Shown piece after piece: positions 47,989-60,936 of a stretch of DNA of 64,000 nucleotides. The notes below the pieces were generated by a model. That model saw only the letters and a program-made list of their open reading frames with translations, was not told the DNA's origin and made no database searches. A program made the position numbers and the translations under genes. Origin of the DNA: Cohnella herbarum (GTDB lineage: Bacteria > Bacillota > Bacilli > Paenibacillales > Paenibacillaceae); the NCBI RefSeq assembly GCF_012849095.1, contig NZ_CP051680.1:682001-746000 (forward strand), given 5' to 3'. Within the stretch, counting starts at the first letter, position 1. Every line of letters begins with the position of its first letter.

Positions 47989-48813
47989 CTAACGACCATG
48001 AGATCTCTTGAATTGCTCGGGACTCATGCCTTCCACCTTCTTAAAAACATAGCTAAAATAACTAGCGGTTTCGAAGCCGACGAGCGGGGCGATTTCTTGC
48101 ATTTTCATGCCCGGTTCGCGAAACATCCATTCTTTGCTTTTATTGATCCGCTCCCGATTCACGTACTCCATCGGCCGCATTTTCAAAGTGATCTTGAACA
48201 AGTGGCAGAGATGCTGAGAGCTTATCCCGATGCATTGGGCCATCTCGTCTATCGTAATCGTCCGATCATAATGGGCCTCGATATATTGCGTGACGGGATG
48301 AAGCTTCATGTAGTTATCGGCGGCGGAAGGGGAACTGGTCCAGACGTTCCTCATCAGATCGAGGAGAAAAGCGTACAGCAATTTGGAGCATTCCATACCC
48401 ATGAAAGGATGGCCGGTCAGAGACATCGCGTAAATGGATTTCATGTGCGTAATAAGACTATCCGGGGCGGTCGTCGTGAATACTCCGGAGCGTTCGATGC
48501 CGGCTTGCTTCAGAAGGGAAGGCATAAGGTTTCCGTTAAAAGAAATCCAGTGGACGTCCCAAGGTTCCAGAAGGGCGCGATAGGCATGAGCTTCGTTCGG
48601 AAATAGGAAAAAACCTTGGCCCGGTTTAACGACATAACGTTGATCTCCAACCGTTAGTTCGCCTGTTCCCGATAACGCCTGCAGCCATTGAAAATCGGGA
48701 AAACCGACGGGTCTTTTCGTTCGTTCCTGGGCTTCCCAATGTCCGATGCTGGTGAGATAGAGCGGCAATTGGGCGTCCGTCTCCGTCACGATTGGAAAAG
48801 AAGGAATGGTCAT
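47989..48813 (-). CDS. AraC-family regulator with cupin-like sensor, divergent from beta-galactosidase
   Basis: 274 residues. The N-terminal cupin/AraC-binding part (about 30-150) contains FQWLQALSGTGELTVGDQRYVV-type strands (about 45-66). The C-terminal double helix-turn-helix (about 175-274) includes TIDEMAQCIGISSQHLCHLFK and EIAPLVGFETASYFSYVFKK. The ATG at 48813 is preferred because AAGGAG lies eight bases upstream; the longer frame starts inside that site. It is divergent from the beta- and alpha-galactosidase genes and probably activates them in response to a galactoside. Confidence 0.92.
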   Translation of the reverse strand: MTIPSFPIVTETDAQLPLYLTSIGHWEAQERTKRPVGFPDFQWLQALSGTGELTVGDQRYVVKPGQGFFLFPNEAHAYRALLEPWDVHWISFNGNLMPSLLKQAGIERSGVFTTTAPDSLITHMKSIYAMSLTGHPFMGMECSKLLYAFLLDLMRNVWTSSPSAADNYMKLHPVTQYIEAHYDRTITIDEMAQCIGISSQHLCHLFKITLKMRPMEYVNRERINKSKEWMFREPGMKMQEIAPLVGFETASYFSYVFKKVEGMSPEQFKRSHGR

Positions 48814-48883
48814 TTCGATTGTCTCCTTCATATTTTGATACTTATACGAAAATCTTTAAATATAAATGGGATGAAAATGATTT

Positions 48884-48889
48884 TATAAT
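48884..48889 (+). promoter_or_regulatory. Candidate -10 element of the galactosidase operon
   Basis: TATAAT lies 37 bp before the beta-galactosidase start in the divergent gap. The -35 at the right distance (48861-48866) is poor, which would fit a promoter that needs the AraC-type activator. Confidence 0.45.
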
Positions 48890-48913
48890 ACGAATATAGT
48901 TACATTATGATAG

Positions 48914-52054
<3,141 letters not shown>

Positions 52055-52116
52055 TACGTGATCGGTCGAACGAATAATATAGATATCCTTACCGAATTTG
52101 TTGGAGGAATAATAAG

Positions 52117-54306
52117 ATGGCAATCCGATACAACGCGGAACATCGCGTATTTCATCTGCAAGGACCGAATATAAGCTACGTTATTCAATTGAACAACTAT
52201 GGCGTGCCTATGCATGCCTACTGGGGACGCAAGGTGTCCGATGCGCCATGGGAGGGCATGTTTGACTTTCAGGAGCGGGCATCGTTTTCTCCGAATCCGT
52301 ATCCGGATGATCGCTCGGTATCTTTCGATACGCTTCCGCAGGAGTATCCGGCATACGGCGCGAGCGATTTCCGCCATCCGGCTTATCAAGTACAGCTAGA
52401 AGACGGAACGACGATCACGGAGCTCGCCTATGTCGAACATCGGATCATTGCCGGCAAACCAAAGCTGCAAGGGCTACCTTCTACGTATACGGAGAGGGAC
52501 GAAGAGGCTCAGACATTGGAGCTGGAGCTACAGGACGTAAAGACCGGCCTGCATGTCGTGCTTTCTTATACCGTTTTCGAAGAACATGATGCGATCGTTA
52601 GATCGGCGAAGCTTGTGAATAAAGGCGGAACTACGTTGCGTTTGTTGCGTGCTTTGAGCGGGAGCGTGGATTTCCGTCACGATAAGTTTCATTTGTTGCA
52701 ATTATCCGGAGCTTGGTCGAGGGAAAGAGATATTTATCGCCGGCAAGTGGTTCCGGGAATGCAATCGGTGGAAAGCCGCAGAGGTTCGAGCAGCCATCAG
52801 CAAAATCCGTTCATCGCTCTCCTATCTCCGAATGCGGATGAGGACCAAGGCGAAGCATACGGCTTCAGCTTAGTATATAGCGGCAGTTTCGTCGCTCAAG
52901 CGGAAGTCGATCAGTTCCGGACGACTCGCGTATCAATGGGGATTAATCCTTTCGATTTCCAATGGCGACTCGAGCCGGGAGAGCAGTTCCAGACTCCCGA
53001 ACTGGTTATGGCTTACTCGTTCGAAGGAATAGGCGGAATGTCGCGAATTTACCATCGTTTGTATAGAAGCCGGTTGTGCCGCGGATCGCATCGGGATCGG
53101 ACAAGACCGGTGCTCGTCAACAACTGGGAAGCGACTTATTTCCAATTCGATGCCGATAAAATAGAGCAGATCGCCAAAGCCGGACAACAATTGGGTATCG
53201 AGCTGTTCGTGCTCGACGACGGATGGTTCGGGCATCGGGATAGCGACAATTCCTCTCTAGGCGATTGGAAGGTGGATTACCGCAAGCTGCCTGGCGGGTT
53301 GGCGGATTTAGCAGAGCGCGTGAATCGTCTCGAAATGCAGTTCGGACTATGGTTCGAGCCTGAGATGGTGTCTCCGGACAGTGACTTATACCGTGCGCAC
53401 CCGGACTGGTGTTTGCACGTCCCCGGGAGCAGAAGAACGGAAGCTCGCCAACAGCTGATACTCGATCTCTCCCGTGACGACGTATGCGATTATTTGATCG
53501 AGTCGGTCGGCTCCGTGCTTCGTTCGGCGCCGATCGCTTACGTCAAGTGGGACATGAACCGCAACATGACGGAGATCGGTTCGGCTTTGCTGGCGCCGGA
53601 GCGGCAGCGCGAAACCGCGCATCGTTACATGCTGGGACTTTACAAGGTTCTGGAAGCCATCACTTCGGAATTTCCGGACATCTTGTTCGAGAGCTGTTCG
53701 GGCGGCGGCGGCCGATTCGATCCGGGCATGCTGTATTACATGCCTCAGACTTGGACGAGCGATAATACGGACGCCGTCAGCCGTTTAAGAATTCAATACG
53801 GCACGAGCTTGGTATATCCGATCAGCACGATGGGCGCTCATGTGTCGGCGGTGCCTAATCACCAAGTACACCGGATGACTTCGCTGAAGACCCGCGGGGA
53901 TGTCGCCATGTCGGGCAACTTCGGATATGAATTGGATTTAGCGCAAATGACCGACGACGAGAAAGATTTGGTCAAGGTACAGGTGCAGCAGTACAAAGAA
54001 ATCCGCCATCTGGTGCAGTTTGGCGATTTCTATCGGCTGCGCAGTCCGTTCGAAGGCAACGATACCGCTTGGATGATGGTAGCGGCAGGCGGTTCGGAAG
54101 CCTTCGCCGCGTATATTCGCGTGTTGGCGGAATCTGCTGCTCCGCTGGACTGGCTTAAGTTCAAGGGACTTGATCCATCTGCCAAATATCGCCTGGTCGA
54201 TAACGGCGCCGTCTACGGGGGCGATCAGCTCATGAACGCCGGGTTGCCGATTCCCCGTCTTCATGGCGACTACCAAAGCCACGTTTGGCGGTTCGTTCGA
54301 GAATAA
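52117..54306 (+). CDS. Alpha-galactosidase, glycoside hydrolase family 36
   Basis: 729 residues, the standard length for intracellular GH36 enzymes such as AgaA or MelA of Bacilli. An N-terminal beta-sandwich domain (to about 320) leads to the catalytic barrel. The nucleophile is Asp479 in YVKWDMNRNM and the acid/base Asp549 in TWTSDNTDAVSR, matching Asp478/Asp548 of Geobacillus AgaA. A glycine-rich SCSGGGGRFD lies between them. There is no signal peptide. With beta-galactosidase next to it, the operon would release galactose from raffinose-family sugars, melibiose or galactomannan fragments. Confidence 0.96.
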   Translation: MAIRYNAEHRVFHLQGPNISYVIQLNNYGVPMHAYWGRKVSDAPWEGMFDFQERASFSPNPYPDDRSVSFDTLPQEYPAYGASDFRHPAYQVQLEDGTTITELAYVEHRIIAGKPKLQGLPSTYTERDEEAQTLELELQDVKTGLHVVLSYTVFEEHDAIVRSAKLVNKGGTTLRLLRALSGSVDFRHDKFHLLQLSGAWSRERDIYRRQVVPGMQSVESRRGSSSHQQNPFIALLSPNADEDQGEAYGFSLVYSGSFVAQAEVDQFRTTRVSMGINPFDFQWRLEPGEQFQTPELVMAYSFEGIGGMSRIYHRLYRSRLCRGSHRDRTRPVLVNNWEATYFQFDADKIEQIAKAGQQLGIELFVLDDGWFGHRDSDNSSLGDWKVDYRKLPGGLADLAERVNRLEMQFGLWFEPEMVSPDSDLYRAHPDWCLHVPGSRRTEARQQLILDLSRDDVCDYLIESVGSVLRSAPIAYVKWDMNRNMTEIGSALLAPERQRETAHRYMLGLYKVLEAITSEFPDILFESCSGGGGRFDPGMLYYMPQTWTSDNTDAVSRLRIQYGTSLVYPISTMGAHVSAVPNHQVHRMTSLKTRGDVAMSGNFGYELDLAQMTDDEKDLVKVQVQQYKEIRHLVQFGDFYRLRSPFEGNDTAWMMVAAGGSEAFAAYIRVLAESAAPLDWLKFKGLDPSAKYRLVDNGAVYGGDQLMNAGLPIPRLHGDYQSHVWRFVRE

Positions 54307-54343
54307 ATATGTATGTAAATTCGTTTAATCCATCTCTGAGCCT

Positions 54344-54362
54344 CTCCGGCATAAACGTTTCT
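54344..54362 (+). repeat. Dispersed CATAAACG element (copy 2, partial)
   Basis: CTCCGGCATAAACGTTTCT differs at two positions from 40607-40625. Only the left half is evident here. The surrounding gap (54307-54548) otherwise holds a short CCAAATT/AATTTGG hairpin at 54479-54498 and no gene. Confidence 0.45.
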
Positions 54363-54548
54363 TGCTAAGATGGTACGCGATTGGTGGCGGGATGAGGTGG
54401 CTGGTAGTCTCTTGAGTTAGTTAGTTGGCGGCTCAGCGTATTAACGTGAGTTAGTTACTTGCGTGGGTCGGGAGGAAACCAAATTTTTTGGAATTTGGGC
54501 ATATTATTCCGATCGACTGCAAAGACTATCCTCTTGGAGGTGGTCGAA

Positions 54549-54788
54549 ATGGATCAACAAAACAGCAGGCAGCAAATCGTGGCCGTCCGCAAGAACGGTG
54601 ACGGAGATATCGTCGAGCTTCAGTTGTCATCGGGGCAAGTCGTCGGCTATAAAGAAGCGCAGCAGATGGCTAAGAACGATCAAATCGAGAACGTAAACGT
54701 GTTTAAGGGCCGTGACGGCGACGAGCATTTACGTTCGGATCCCGATGGTCGAACAGATAACAACTTAGATAATCTGCCTACTTTTTGA
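54549..54788 (+). CDS. DUF3892 small protein
   Basis: 79 residues, cytosolic and hydrophilic. It matches the DUF3892 pattern: IVAVRKNGDGDIVELQLSSG, then a QMAKNDQIENVNVFKGRDG turn and a C-terminal Asp/Asn-rich SDPDGRTDNNLDNLP tail. The function is unknown; the family is frequent in spore formers. GGAGG precedes the ATG by about ten bases. A longer in-frame start at 54459 lacks a ribosome site. Confidence 0.88.
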   Translation: MDQQNSRQQIVAVRKNGDGDIVELQLSSGQVVGYKEAQQMAKNDQIENVNVFKGRDGDEHLRSDPDGRTDNNLDNLPTF

Positions 54789-54828
54789 CAGGCGAATCGG
54801 AACCGTTTAGGAGCCGCTGGAACGCCGG

Positions 54829-54856
54829 GAACCGCTCTTGGAGCGGTTCTTTTTTC
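54829..54856 (+). terminator. Terminator of the DUF3892 gene
   Basis: GAACCGCTC-TTG-GAGCGGTTC (54829-54849) is a perfect 9-bp stem followed by seven T. Confidence 0.95.
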
Positions 54857-54894
54857 TGGTTAGCGGGAGGATGAGGGTGAGCCCACAACCCAAC

Positions 54895-55692
54895 CAACAA
54901 CCCTCTCATTGTCGCAAAATGCGTCAATGGAGAGCCAAACCCAACCAACCATCTCCTCATTGTCGCAAAATGCGACTATAGTGAGCCAAACCCAACCAAC
55001 CATCTCCTCATTGTCGCAAAATGCGTCAATGGTGAGGCCAACCCAACCAACAACCCTCTCATTGTCGCAAAATGCGACTATAGTGAGCCAAACCCAACCA
55101 ACCATCTCCTCATTGTCGCAAAATGCATCAATGGAGAGCCAAACTGTACCAACAACCTCCTCATTGTCGCAAAATGCGACTATAGTGAGCCAAACCCAAC
55201 CAACCATCTCCTCATTGTCGCAAAATGCGATTATGGTGAGCCCAACCCAACCAACATCCTCCTCATTGTCGCAAAATGCGACTATGGTGAGCCAAATCCA
55301 ACCAACTACCTCCTCATTGTCGCAAAATGCGACTATGACGAGCCCAACCCAACCAACCACCCTCGCATTGTCGCAAAATGCGTCAATGGTGAGGCCAACC
55401 CAACCAACAACCCCATCATTGTCGCAAAATGCAACTATGACGAGCCCAACCCAACCAACAACCCCATCATTGTCGCAAAATGCGACTATGACGAGCCCAA
55501 CCCAACCAACCACCCTCGCATTGTCGCAAAATGCGTCAATGGTGAGGCCAACCCAACCAACCACCCTCTCATTGTCGCAAAATGCATCAATGGAGAGCCA
55601 AACCCAACCAACAACCTCCTCATTGTCGCAAAATGCGACTATGGCGAGGCCAAACACCCCAACCACCCTCTCATAGTCGGAAATTCCGACTA
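54895..55692. repeat. Tandem array C: sixteen 51-bp units, each with a GTCGCA/TGCGAC stem-loop
   Basis: The core GTCGCAAAATGCG starts at 54911 and then every 51 bp to 55625, with a variant at 55676; sixteen positions in all and no indel. In many units the core is a perfect inverted repeat GTCGCA-AAA-TGCGAC, and the linker is CA-rich (CCAACCCAACCAAC). In the final unit both arms have changed together to GTCGGAA-A-TTCCGAC, keeping the pairing. Long frames open on both strands across the array result from 51 being 17 codons. The gap 54789-55962 has no gene; its right end is the araA control region. Confidence 0.97.
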
Positions 55693-55799
55693 TAGCAGGA
55701 GTAACGCGAGGAAGAGAGTCCATATCGGTCGCTCAAAGCGGCTATCGGGGGTTCATGTTGCATACGAAAATAATTATTCGCATCATTCAACGACGCAAC

Positions 55800-55811
55800 T
55801 CGTATGTACAA
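55800..55811. promoter_or_regulatory. Second, weaker AraR-like half-palindrome
   Basis: TCGTATGTACAA matches TTGTACGTACAA at ten of twelve positions. It lies about 108 bp upstream of the stronger site, a distance at which looping is possible. A separate palindrome, GTATTT-N6-AAATAC (55829-55846), lies between them. Confidence 0.45.
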
Positions 55812-55868
55812 CATAGATACATTCAGGCGTATTTACATGCAAATACAGCATTCGCACTAAATAATAGA

Positions 55869-55897
55869 TTGTCATTATAGCAATATCGCTGTAAAAT
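55869..55897 (+). promoter_or_regulatory. araA promoter
   Basis: TTGTCA (55869-55874) and TAAAAT (55892-55897) are exactly 17 bp apart, placing the transcription start near 55904, at the edge of the AraR-like site. Confidence 0.7.
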
Positions 55898-55907
55898 GAA
55901 ATTGTGA

Positions 55908-55924
55908 TCATGTACGTACAAGTT
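55908..55924. promoter_or_regulatory. AraR-like operator in front of araA
   Basis: ATGTACGTACAAGT contains the perfect palindrome TGTACGTACA, the core of the Bacillus AraR operator (ATTTGTACGTACAAAT type). It lies just downstream of the predicted start, so AraR-type repression is expected. The regulator gene itself is not in the window. Confidence 0.75.
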
Positions 55925-55962
55925 GGACAAACAAATTAACCGACACTTAGGAGGATTTCCTT

Positions 55963-57447
55963 ATGCTGCAATTGAAACCTTATGTTTTCTGGTTTGTTAC
56001 GGGAAGCCAGCACTTGTATGGACCGGAGACGTTGGAGGAGGTGGCCTCCCATTCCAAAGAAATGGCGAACGGCCTGACGAGCGATGCCGGCATTCCGTAT
56101 CCGATTCTGTTCAAGCCGGTCGTTAAGACGCCTGAGGAGATTCGCCAGATCTGCATAGAAGCGAACTCGGACGAGAGCTGCGCGGGGATCATTACTTGGA
56201 TGCATACGTTTTCCCCGGCGAAGATGTGGATTGCGGGGTTGTCCGAGCTGCGCAAGCCGTTGCTTCACCTTCATACGCAATATAATCGCGATATCCCATG
56301 GGAATCGATCGATATGGATTTCATGAACACGAACCAAGCCGCGCATGGGGACCGCGAGTTCGGATTTATCGGCGCACGCATGGGAATCGCCCGCAAAGTG
56401 GTCGTAGGTCATTGGCAGGATTCTCAAGTTCGCGGCAGAATCGGCGGTTGGGTTCGTACGGCGGCGGCTTACGCGGAGAGCCGTCAACTCAAGGTAGCTC
56501 GATTCGGGGACAACATGCGGCAAGTGGCCGTCACCGAAGGAGACAAAGTCGAAGCGCAAATCAAATTCGGCTGGGCAGTGAACGGTTACGGGGTAGGCGA
56601 TCTGGTGGAGCGCGTAAACGCGGTGTCGGCCGGGGACGTCGATCAGCTGCTGGAAGAGTATGCGGATAAATACGATATCGTCGAAGAAGGACGTTCTGCG
56701 GGTCCGATTCGCGATGCGATCGCCTATCAAGCGCGAATCGAGATCGCGCTCAAGTCGTTCCTGGAGGAAGGCGGTTTTACGGCGTTCACGACGACGTTCG
56801 AGGATCTTCACGGTCTGGAGCAATTGCCTGGCTTGGCGGTTCAGCGTTTAATGGAGCAAGGTTACGGATTCGCGGGAGAGGGCGATTGGAAAACGGCCGC
56901 TCTAACCCGTCTCGTGAAAATAATCGCCGGCGGCGTGGATACTTCGTTCATGGAAGATTACACGTATCATTTCGAACCCGGCAACGAGTTGGTTCTCGGC
57001 GCGCACATGCTCGAAGTGTGCCCGACATTGGCTGCATCCAAGCCGCGTATCGAAGTGCATCCGCTTGGAATCGGGGGCAAAGCCGATCCTGCGAGAATCG
57101 TATTCGACGGCAAAGGCGGAGCGGCCATTAACGTCTCCGTAGTCGACATGGGCAACCGTTTCCGCATGATCGTGAACGAGGTGGATGGCGTGGCCGTCGA
57201 TAGAGCGATGCCTAAGTTGCCCGTCGCGCGAGTACTATGGAAGCCGCAGCCGTCGTTGCAACGGGGAGCGGAAGCTTGGATATTGGCCGGGGGCGCTCAC
57301 CATACGGTGTATTCCTTTGCCGTTACGACGGAGCAGATGCTCGATTTCGCTGAAATCGTCGGCATAGAGTGCGTTGTTATCGACAAGAACACGAATCCCG
57401 TTCAATTCCGCAACGAGCTTCGCTGGAGCCACCTTGCTTGGAAATAA
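55963..57447 (+). CDS. araA: L-arabinose isomerase
   Basis: 494 residues. It interconverts L-arabinose and L-ribulose (and D-galactose/D-tagatose) as a Mn2+-dependent cytosolic hexamer. The metal ligands correspond to Glu306 in GEGDWK, Glu331 in MEDYTYHF, His348 in GAHMLEVCP and a His in GGAHHTVYS, at nearly the E. coli positions. AGGAGG precedes the ATG. Unusually it stands alone: no araB or araD follows, and a strong terminator closes the transcript. It is under an AraR-like operator and directly behind array C. Confidence 0.97.
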   Translation: MLQLKPYVFWFVTGSQHLYGPETLEEVASHSKEMANGLTSDAGIPYPILFKPVVKTPEEIRQICIEANSDESCAGIITWMHTFSPAKMWIAGLSELRKPLLHLHTQYNRDIPWESIDMDFMNTNQAAHGDREFGFIGARMGIARKVVVGHWQDSQVRGRIGGWVRTAAAYAESRQLKVARFGDNMRQVAVTEGDKVEAQIKFGWAVNGYGVGDLVERVNAVSAGDVDQLLEEYADKYDIVEEGRSAGPIRDAIAYQARIEIALKSFLEEGGFTAFTTTFEDLHGLEQLPGLAVQRLMEQGYGFAGEGDWKTAALTRLVKIIAGGVDTSFMEDYTYHFEPGNELVLGAHMLEVCPTLAASKPRIEVHPLGIGGKADPARIVFDGKGGAAINVSVVDMGNRFRMIVNEVDGVAVDRAMPKLPVARVLWKPQPSLQRGAEAWILAGGAHHTVYSFAVTTEQMLDFAEIVGIECVVIDKNTNPVQFRNELRWSHLAWK

Positions 57448-57456
57448 TTTTGTAAA

Positions 57457-57502
57457 TAAAGGGTTAGTAGAAGGAGGACGCCTTCTACTAACCCTTTTTG
57501 TT
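57457..57502. terminator. Bidirectional terminator between araA and the AI-2E permease gene
   Basis: AAGGGTTAGTAGAAGG (57459-57474) pairs perfectly with CCTTCTACTAACCCTT (57481-57496), with T-rich sequence after it on the plus strand and A-rich sequence before it. Confidence 0.92.
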
Positions 57503-57514
57503 TTACCCATAAAA

Positions 57515-58630
57515 CTAACCCTTTGAAGAAGGAGGGAATATTTTCGGTCCCTCGTCGATCCGGTTGTTCTTGTTAAAGTTGTACACTCGCAAAGCGATAA
57601 TCTTGAGGATGGCATACGTCGGAACGACGATCACCATGCCGAGCGGCCCGATGATTGCTCCGGCTCCGATGACAAGCAGCATGATCGTGAGCGGATGGAC
57701 GTTCATCTGTTTGCCCATGATTTTCGGGGCGATAATGTTAGATTCGATCTGATTGGAGATTACGATGATGACGCAAGCCTCTATAGCTGCGAGCGGAGAG
57801 ATCGTCAACGCGACGATAACCGTAGGAATTGCGGCAAGCAACGGCCCTAAATAAGGAATAACGTTCGTAATCGCAGCGACAAGCCCGAGAAGTAACGGAT
57901 ACGGGAGATCGATGAACAAGTACCCGATGAAGGTCAGCGTACCGATAATAAGCGAAGTGATTAACTTGCTCATGAGAAAAGAACCGATCGATGTATCGAT
58001 TTCCTTAAGCGCGGGAAGCGCTTCTCCGTGTAGCCTTGCGGGGAGAACGCGAAGCACGAGCGCCGGAAATTTGTGTCCTTCCTTGAGCATGTAGTAGATG
58101 ATGAAAGGAACGAGCCCGAGCAATAAGAAGAAGTTCATGATCATGTTGAACATGCTGCTTACGCTGCCGACAACGGAATTCAGAATATCGTTGAGAACGC
58201 TTGTTAATTGAGACGTTAGATTTTCGGTAGAGAAAGCTTCGTCCTTGCTTATGTTTCTTACCCACTCTTTTTCTTGGACGGAAACGAGCCAATCCTTGAC
58301 CGTTTCCAGAATTTTGGGGAAATTCTGTACCAAGTTGATCGACTGTTCCCTAATCGGAGGCCAGATGACCAAGGAGAAGAGGAACAACAGGCCTAGAAAG
58401 GCCAAATAGACGATGACGATCGAAAGCGAGAGCGGTAATCGCTTGGCCAGCAACTGTACGGGCGGACGAAATATGTAGTAGAACATGCCCGAGATGACGA
58501 TCGGAACGAACAAGGCGGCGAGAACCGCTCCGATCGGATCGAAGAGGTAGTCGACCCGCGAAGCTAAATAAGCGATAAGTAAAATGACGATGATTCCATA
58601 TCCGATGCGAAACCATTTTCCTTGTGGCAT
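57515..58630 (-). CDS. AI-2E family (TqsA-like) membrane transporter
   Basis: 371 residues with about eight helices. The central soluble-looking segment contains WPPIREQSINLVQNFPKI, and the C-terminal half contains the family signature YLFIDLPYPLLLG followed by NVIPYLGPLLAAIP. PKIMGKQMNVHPLTI is the conserved late loop. Members were named after AI-2 exporters but also include Na+/H+ antiporters, so the substrate is not predictable. The gene is alone and convergent with araA. Confidence 0.93.
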   Translation of the reverse strand: MPQGKWFRIGYGIIVILLIAYLASRVDYLFDPIGAVLAALFVPIVISGMFYYIFRPPVQLLAKRLPLSLSIVIVYLAFLGLLFLFSLVIWPPIREQSINLVQNFPKILETVKDWLVSVQEKEWVRNISKDEAFSTENLTSQLTSVLNDILNSVVGSVSSMFNMIMNFFLLLGLVPFIIYYMLKEGHKFPALVLRVLPARLHGEALPALKEIDTSIGSFLMSKLITSLIIGTLTFIGYLFIDLPYPLLLGLVAAITNVIPYLGPLLAAIPTVIVALTISPLAAIEACVIIVISNQIESNIIAPKIMGKQMNVHPLTIMLLVIGAGAIIGPLGMVIVVPTYAILKIIALRVYNFNKNNRIDEGPKIFPPSSKG

Positions 58631-58819
58631 GAGTGATTTTAACCTTCCTTCTCGAACGGGTTTATCTCTTTACTTTATACTCTCAATTTAACTCATAGCA
58701 AACAAAAATAAACGTAGGCAGGAAAATGACGCTTGGAATACGAATTAGTGGATTAACATAAACATAGGATGTCGTGGATGCGAATCCATGAACTTTCTTG
58801 CGACTTTTTTGAAAATGAG

Positions 58820-58848
58820 GTGAATCTTTTCATAACATTCGCTATAAT
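58820..58848 (+). promoter_or_regulatory. Candidate promoter of the glycogen operon
   Basis: TATAAT (58843-58848) is the only strong -10 in the 333-bp gap before glgB (58631-58963). The -35 at a suitable distance is poor (TGAATC, 58821-58826). No riboswitch-like or other structured element was recognised in the rest of the gap. Confidence 0.45.
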
Positions 58849-58963
58849 AAGTGTAAGTTTCATGTAATTTGTGAGGAAAGTTTACAGGTAGTTAACGTAA
58901 TTGACGCTGAGCAAACATTTCTAGTTCATCACGCAAGCCCTAACCATCGGGAGGTGACTAAGC

Positions 58964-60871
58964 ATGCAGGCTTCGCCGGCGTTGGTTTCATCCGACGACC
59001 TGTACTTGTTCAATACCGGGCAGCTGTTTCGCGCCTATCGCACTTTCGGGGCTCATCTCATGGAATTCGATGGTCAGTTCGGCGTTCGATTCGTCTTGTG
59101 GGCACCTAATGCCCGGGAGGTATCCGTTGTCGGCGATTTCAACGATTGGCAAGACTCCGATCGGAGTGTTAGGCTGTCCCCGCTCGGAACAACCGGCGTC
59201 TGGGTCGGTTTCGGTCCGGGGTTGCGGGAAGGCGCGAGCTACAAGTACGAGATCGTGAATGCCGACGGCGTGCGGCAACTAAAGTCCGACCCGTTCGGCT
59301 TTCAGAGCGAATTGCGACCTAATACCGCTTCGGTGGTAACCTCTCTACATCATCATGCATGGCACGATCGGGATTGGATGGACGATAAAAAGAAAAATCC
59401 GCCTTATTCCAAACCCATGCTGATCTACGAAGTACATCTCGGATCTTGGCGAATGGATGCTCCGGAACAGTTTCGCAATTATGAACAATTAGCTAATGAG
59501 CTTGTCGATTATGTATGTTCAATGGGATATACCCACATTGAAGTATTGCCAATCACCGAGCATCCGTTTGATCGTTCGTGGGGTTATCAGGCGACGGGAT
59601 ATTATGCGGCTACGAGCCGTTACGGTCCTCCCGAAGGGTTAATGAAATTGATCGATCGGTGCCACCGGCGCGGAATAGGCGTCTTGCTGGACTGGGTATG
59701 CGGGCATTTCTGCAAGGACGATCACGGTCTTAGGCTGTTTGACGGAACGGCGCTCTACGAGAGCTCGGATTTCCGGCGCGCGGAGAAGCCGTTATGGGGC
59801 ACGCTTGCTTTCGATTTCGGCAAACCGCAAGTCCAGAGTTTCCTCCTCTCTAACGCATTGTTCTGGTTAGACGTCTATCATATCGACGGTTTAAGAGTCG
59901 ATGCCGTTGCGAGCATGATCGACATGAACTTCGACAAACCCGAATCTATGCGAACCTTAAATCGTTACGGAGGAACCGATGACGTCGAGGCGCTTCATTT
60001 TCTCCGTAAACTCAATGAAACGGTATTTCACTATTATCCCGAGAGTCTCATGATGGCAGAAGATTCTTCCTCTTATCCTGCAGTCACATCGCCCACCTAT
60101 CTTGGAGGTCTCGGCTTCAACTACAAATGGAATATGGGCTGGATGAACGATATGCTCCGTTACATGGAGACCGATCCTGCCCACCGCCCTTCCCGGCACT
60201 CTCTTATTACGTTCTCCCTGCATTATGCCTTCTCCGAAAATTACGTTCTGCCCCTCTCGCACGACGAGGTTGTTCACGGCAAACGATCTTTATTGAATAA
60301 AATGCCCGGCAATTATAACGAGAAGTTCGCGAATCTTCGCCTATTCTACGGTTATTGGATGACGCATCCCGGCAAGAAACTGCTCTTCATGGGCGGGGAG
60401 TTCGGACAATTCGACGAGTGGAAAGATTACGCCGGATTGGATTGGAGCTTGCTTCAATATCCCTTGCACGACAGCATGCATCGGTTCGTGAAGGACTTAA
60501 ACCGGATGTATCTCGATACTCCGGCTTTGTGGGAGAGCGATCACCGACAGATCGGGTTCGAATGGATCGATGTCAACAACGCTTCGCAATGCATGCTTTC
60601 ATTTCAACGTATGGAACAAACATCCGAATCGCCTATCATCACCGTTTGCAATTTTTCGAGAGACAAGTACCCGGTCTATAGAGTCGGCGTGGAGAAACCG
60701 GGGAATTATCGACTGCTGCTCAATAGCGATCGGTCCGATTACGGCGGAAGCGGTTATGAAACGCCGTCCCTGATTCTAGCGCAGAATATTCCTATGCATG
60801 GCAAATCCCATAGTATCGAAGTTCCCGTTCCCGCTTTATCCATATTGCTTTGGAAGTCAGAATCGGCATGA
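58964..60871 (+). CDS. glgB: 1,4-alpha-glucan branching enzyme
   Basis: 635 residues. An N-terminal CBM48 domain (about 20-125, with FVLWAPNAREVSVVGDFNDW) precedes the GH13 barrel. The catalytic triad is Asp313 in GLRVDAVASM, Glu366 in MMAEDSSSYP and Asp434 in PLSHDEVVHGK, and an alpha-amylase-type C-domain follows. It makes the alpha-1,6 branches of glycogen. GGGAGG precedes the ATG. It is the first gene of the glg operon with glgC, glgD and glgA. Confidence 0.96.
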   Translation: MQASPALVSSDDLYLFNTGQLFRAYRTFGAHLMEFDGQFGVRFVLWAPNAREVSVVGDFNDWQDSDRSVRLSPLGTTGVWVGFGPGLREGASYKYEIVNADGVRQLKSDPFGFQSELRPNTASVVTSLHHHAWHDRDWMDDKKKNPPYSKPMLIYEVHLGSWRMDAPEQFRNYEQLANELVDYVCSMGYTHIEVLPITEHPFDRSWGYQATGYYAATSRYGPPEGLMKLIDRCHRRGIGVLLDWVCGHFCKDDHGLRLFDGTALYESSDFRRAEKPLWGTLAFDFGKPQVQSFLLSNALFWLDVYHIDGLRVDAVASMIDMNFDKPESMRTLNRYGGTDDVEALHFLRKLNETVFHYYPESLMMAEDSSSYPAVTSPTYLGGLGFNYKWNMGWMNDMLRYMETDPAHRPSRHSLITFSLHYAFSENYVLPLSHDEVVHGKRSLLNKMPGNYNEKFANLRLFYGYWMTHPGKKLLFMGGEFGQFDEWKDYAGLDWSLLQYPLHDSMHRFVKDLNRMYLDTPALWESDHRQIGFEWIDVNNASQCMLSFQRMEQTSESPIITVCNFSRDKYPVYRVGVEKPGNYRLLLNSDRSDYGGSGYETPSLILAQNIPMHGKSHSIEVPVPALSILLWKSESA

Positions 60872-60936
60872 TCGGACGCAAGGATCATTTGGCTTGATGA
60901 CGGCGAAGCCGTTTTACTTGGAGAGGAGTGAAGCTC

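Noticed and set aside
54860..55723. Long open frames on both strands through array C, with 17-residue repeats
   Set aside because: The period is 51 bp, so any stop-free unit gives an open frame on either strand. There is no ribosome site or conserved start, and the pairing-preserving change in the last unit points to DNA or RNA structure and not to protein.
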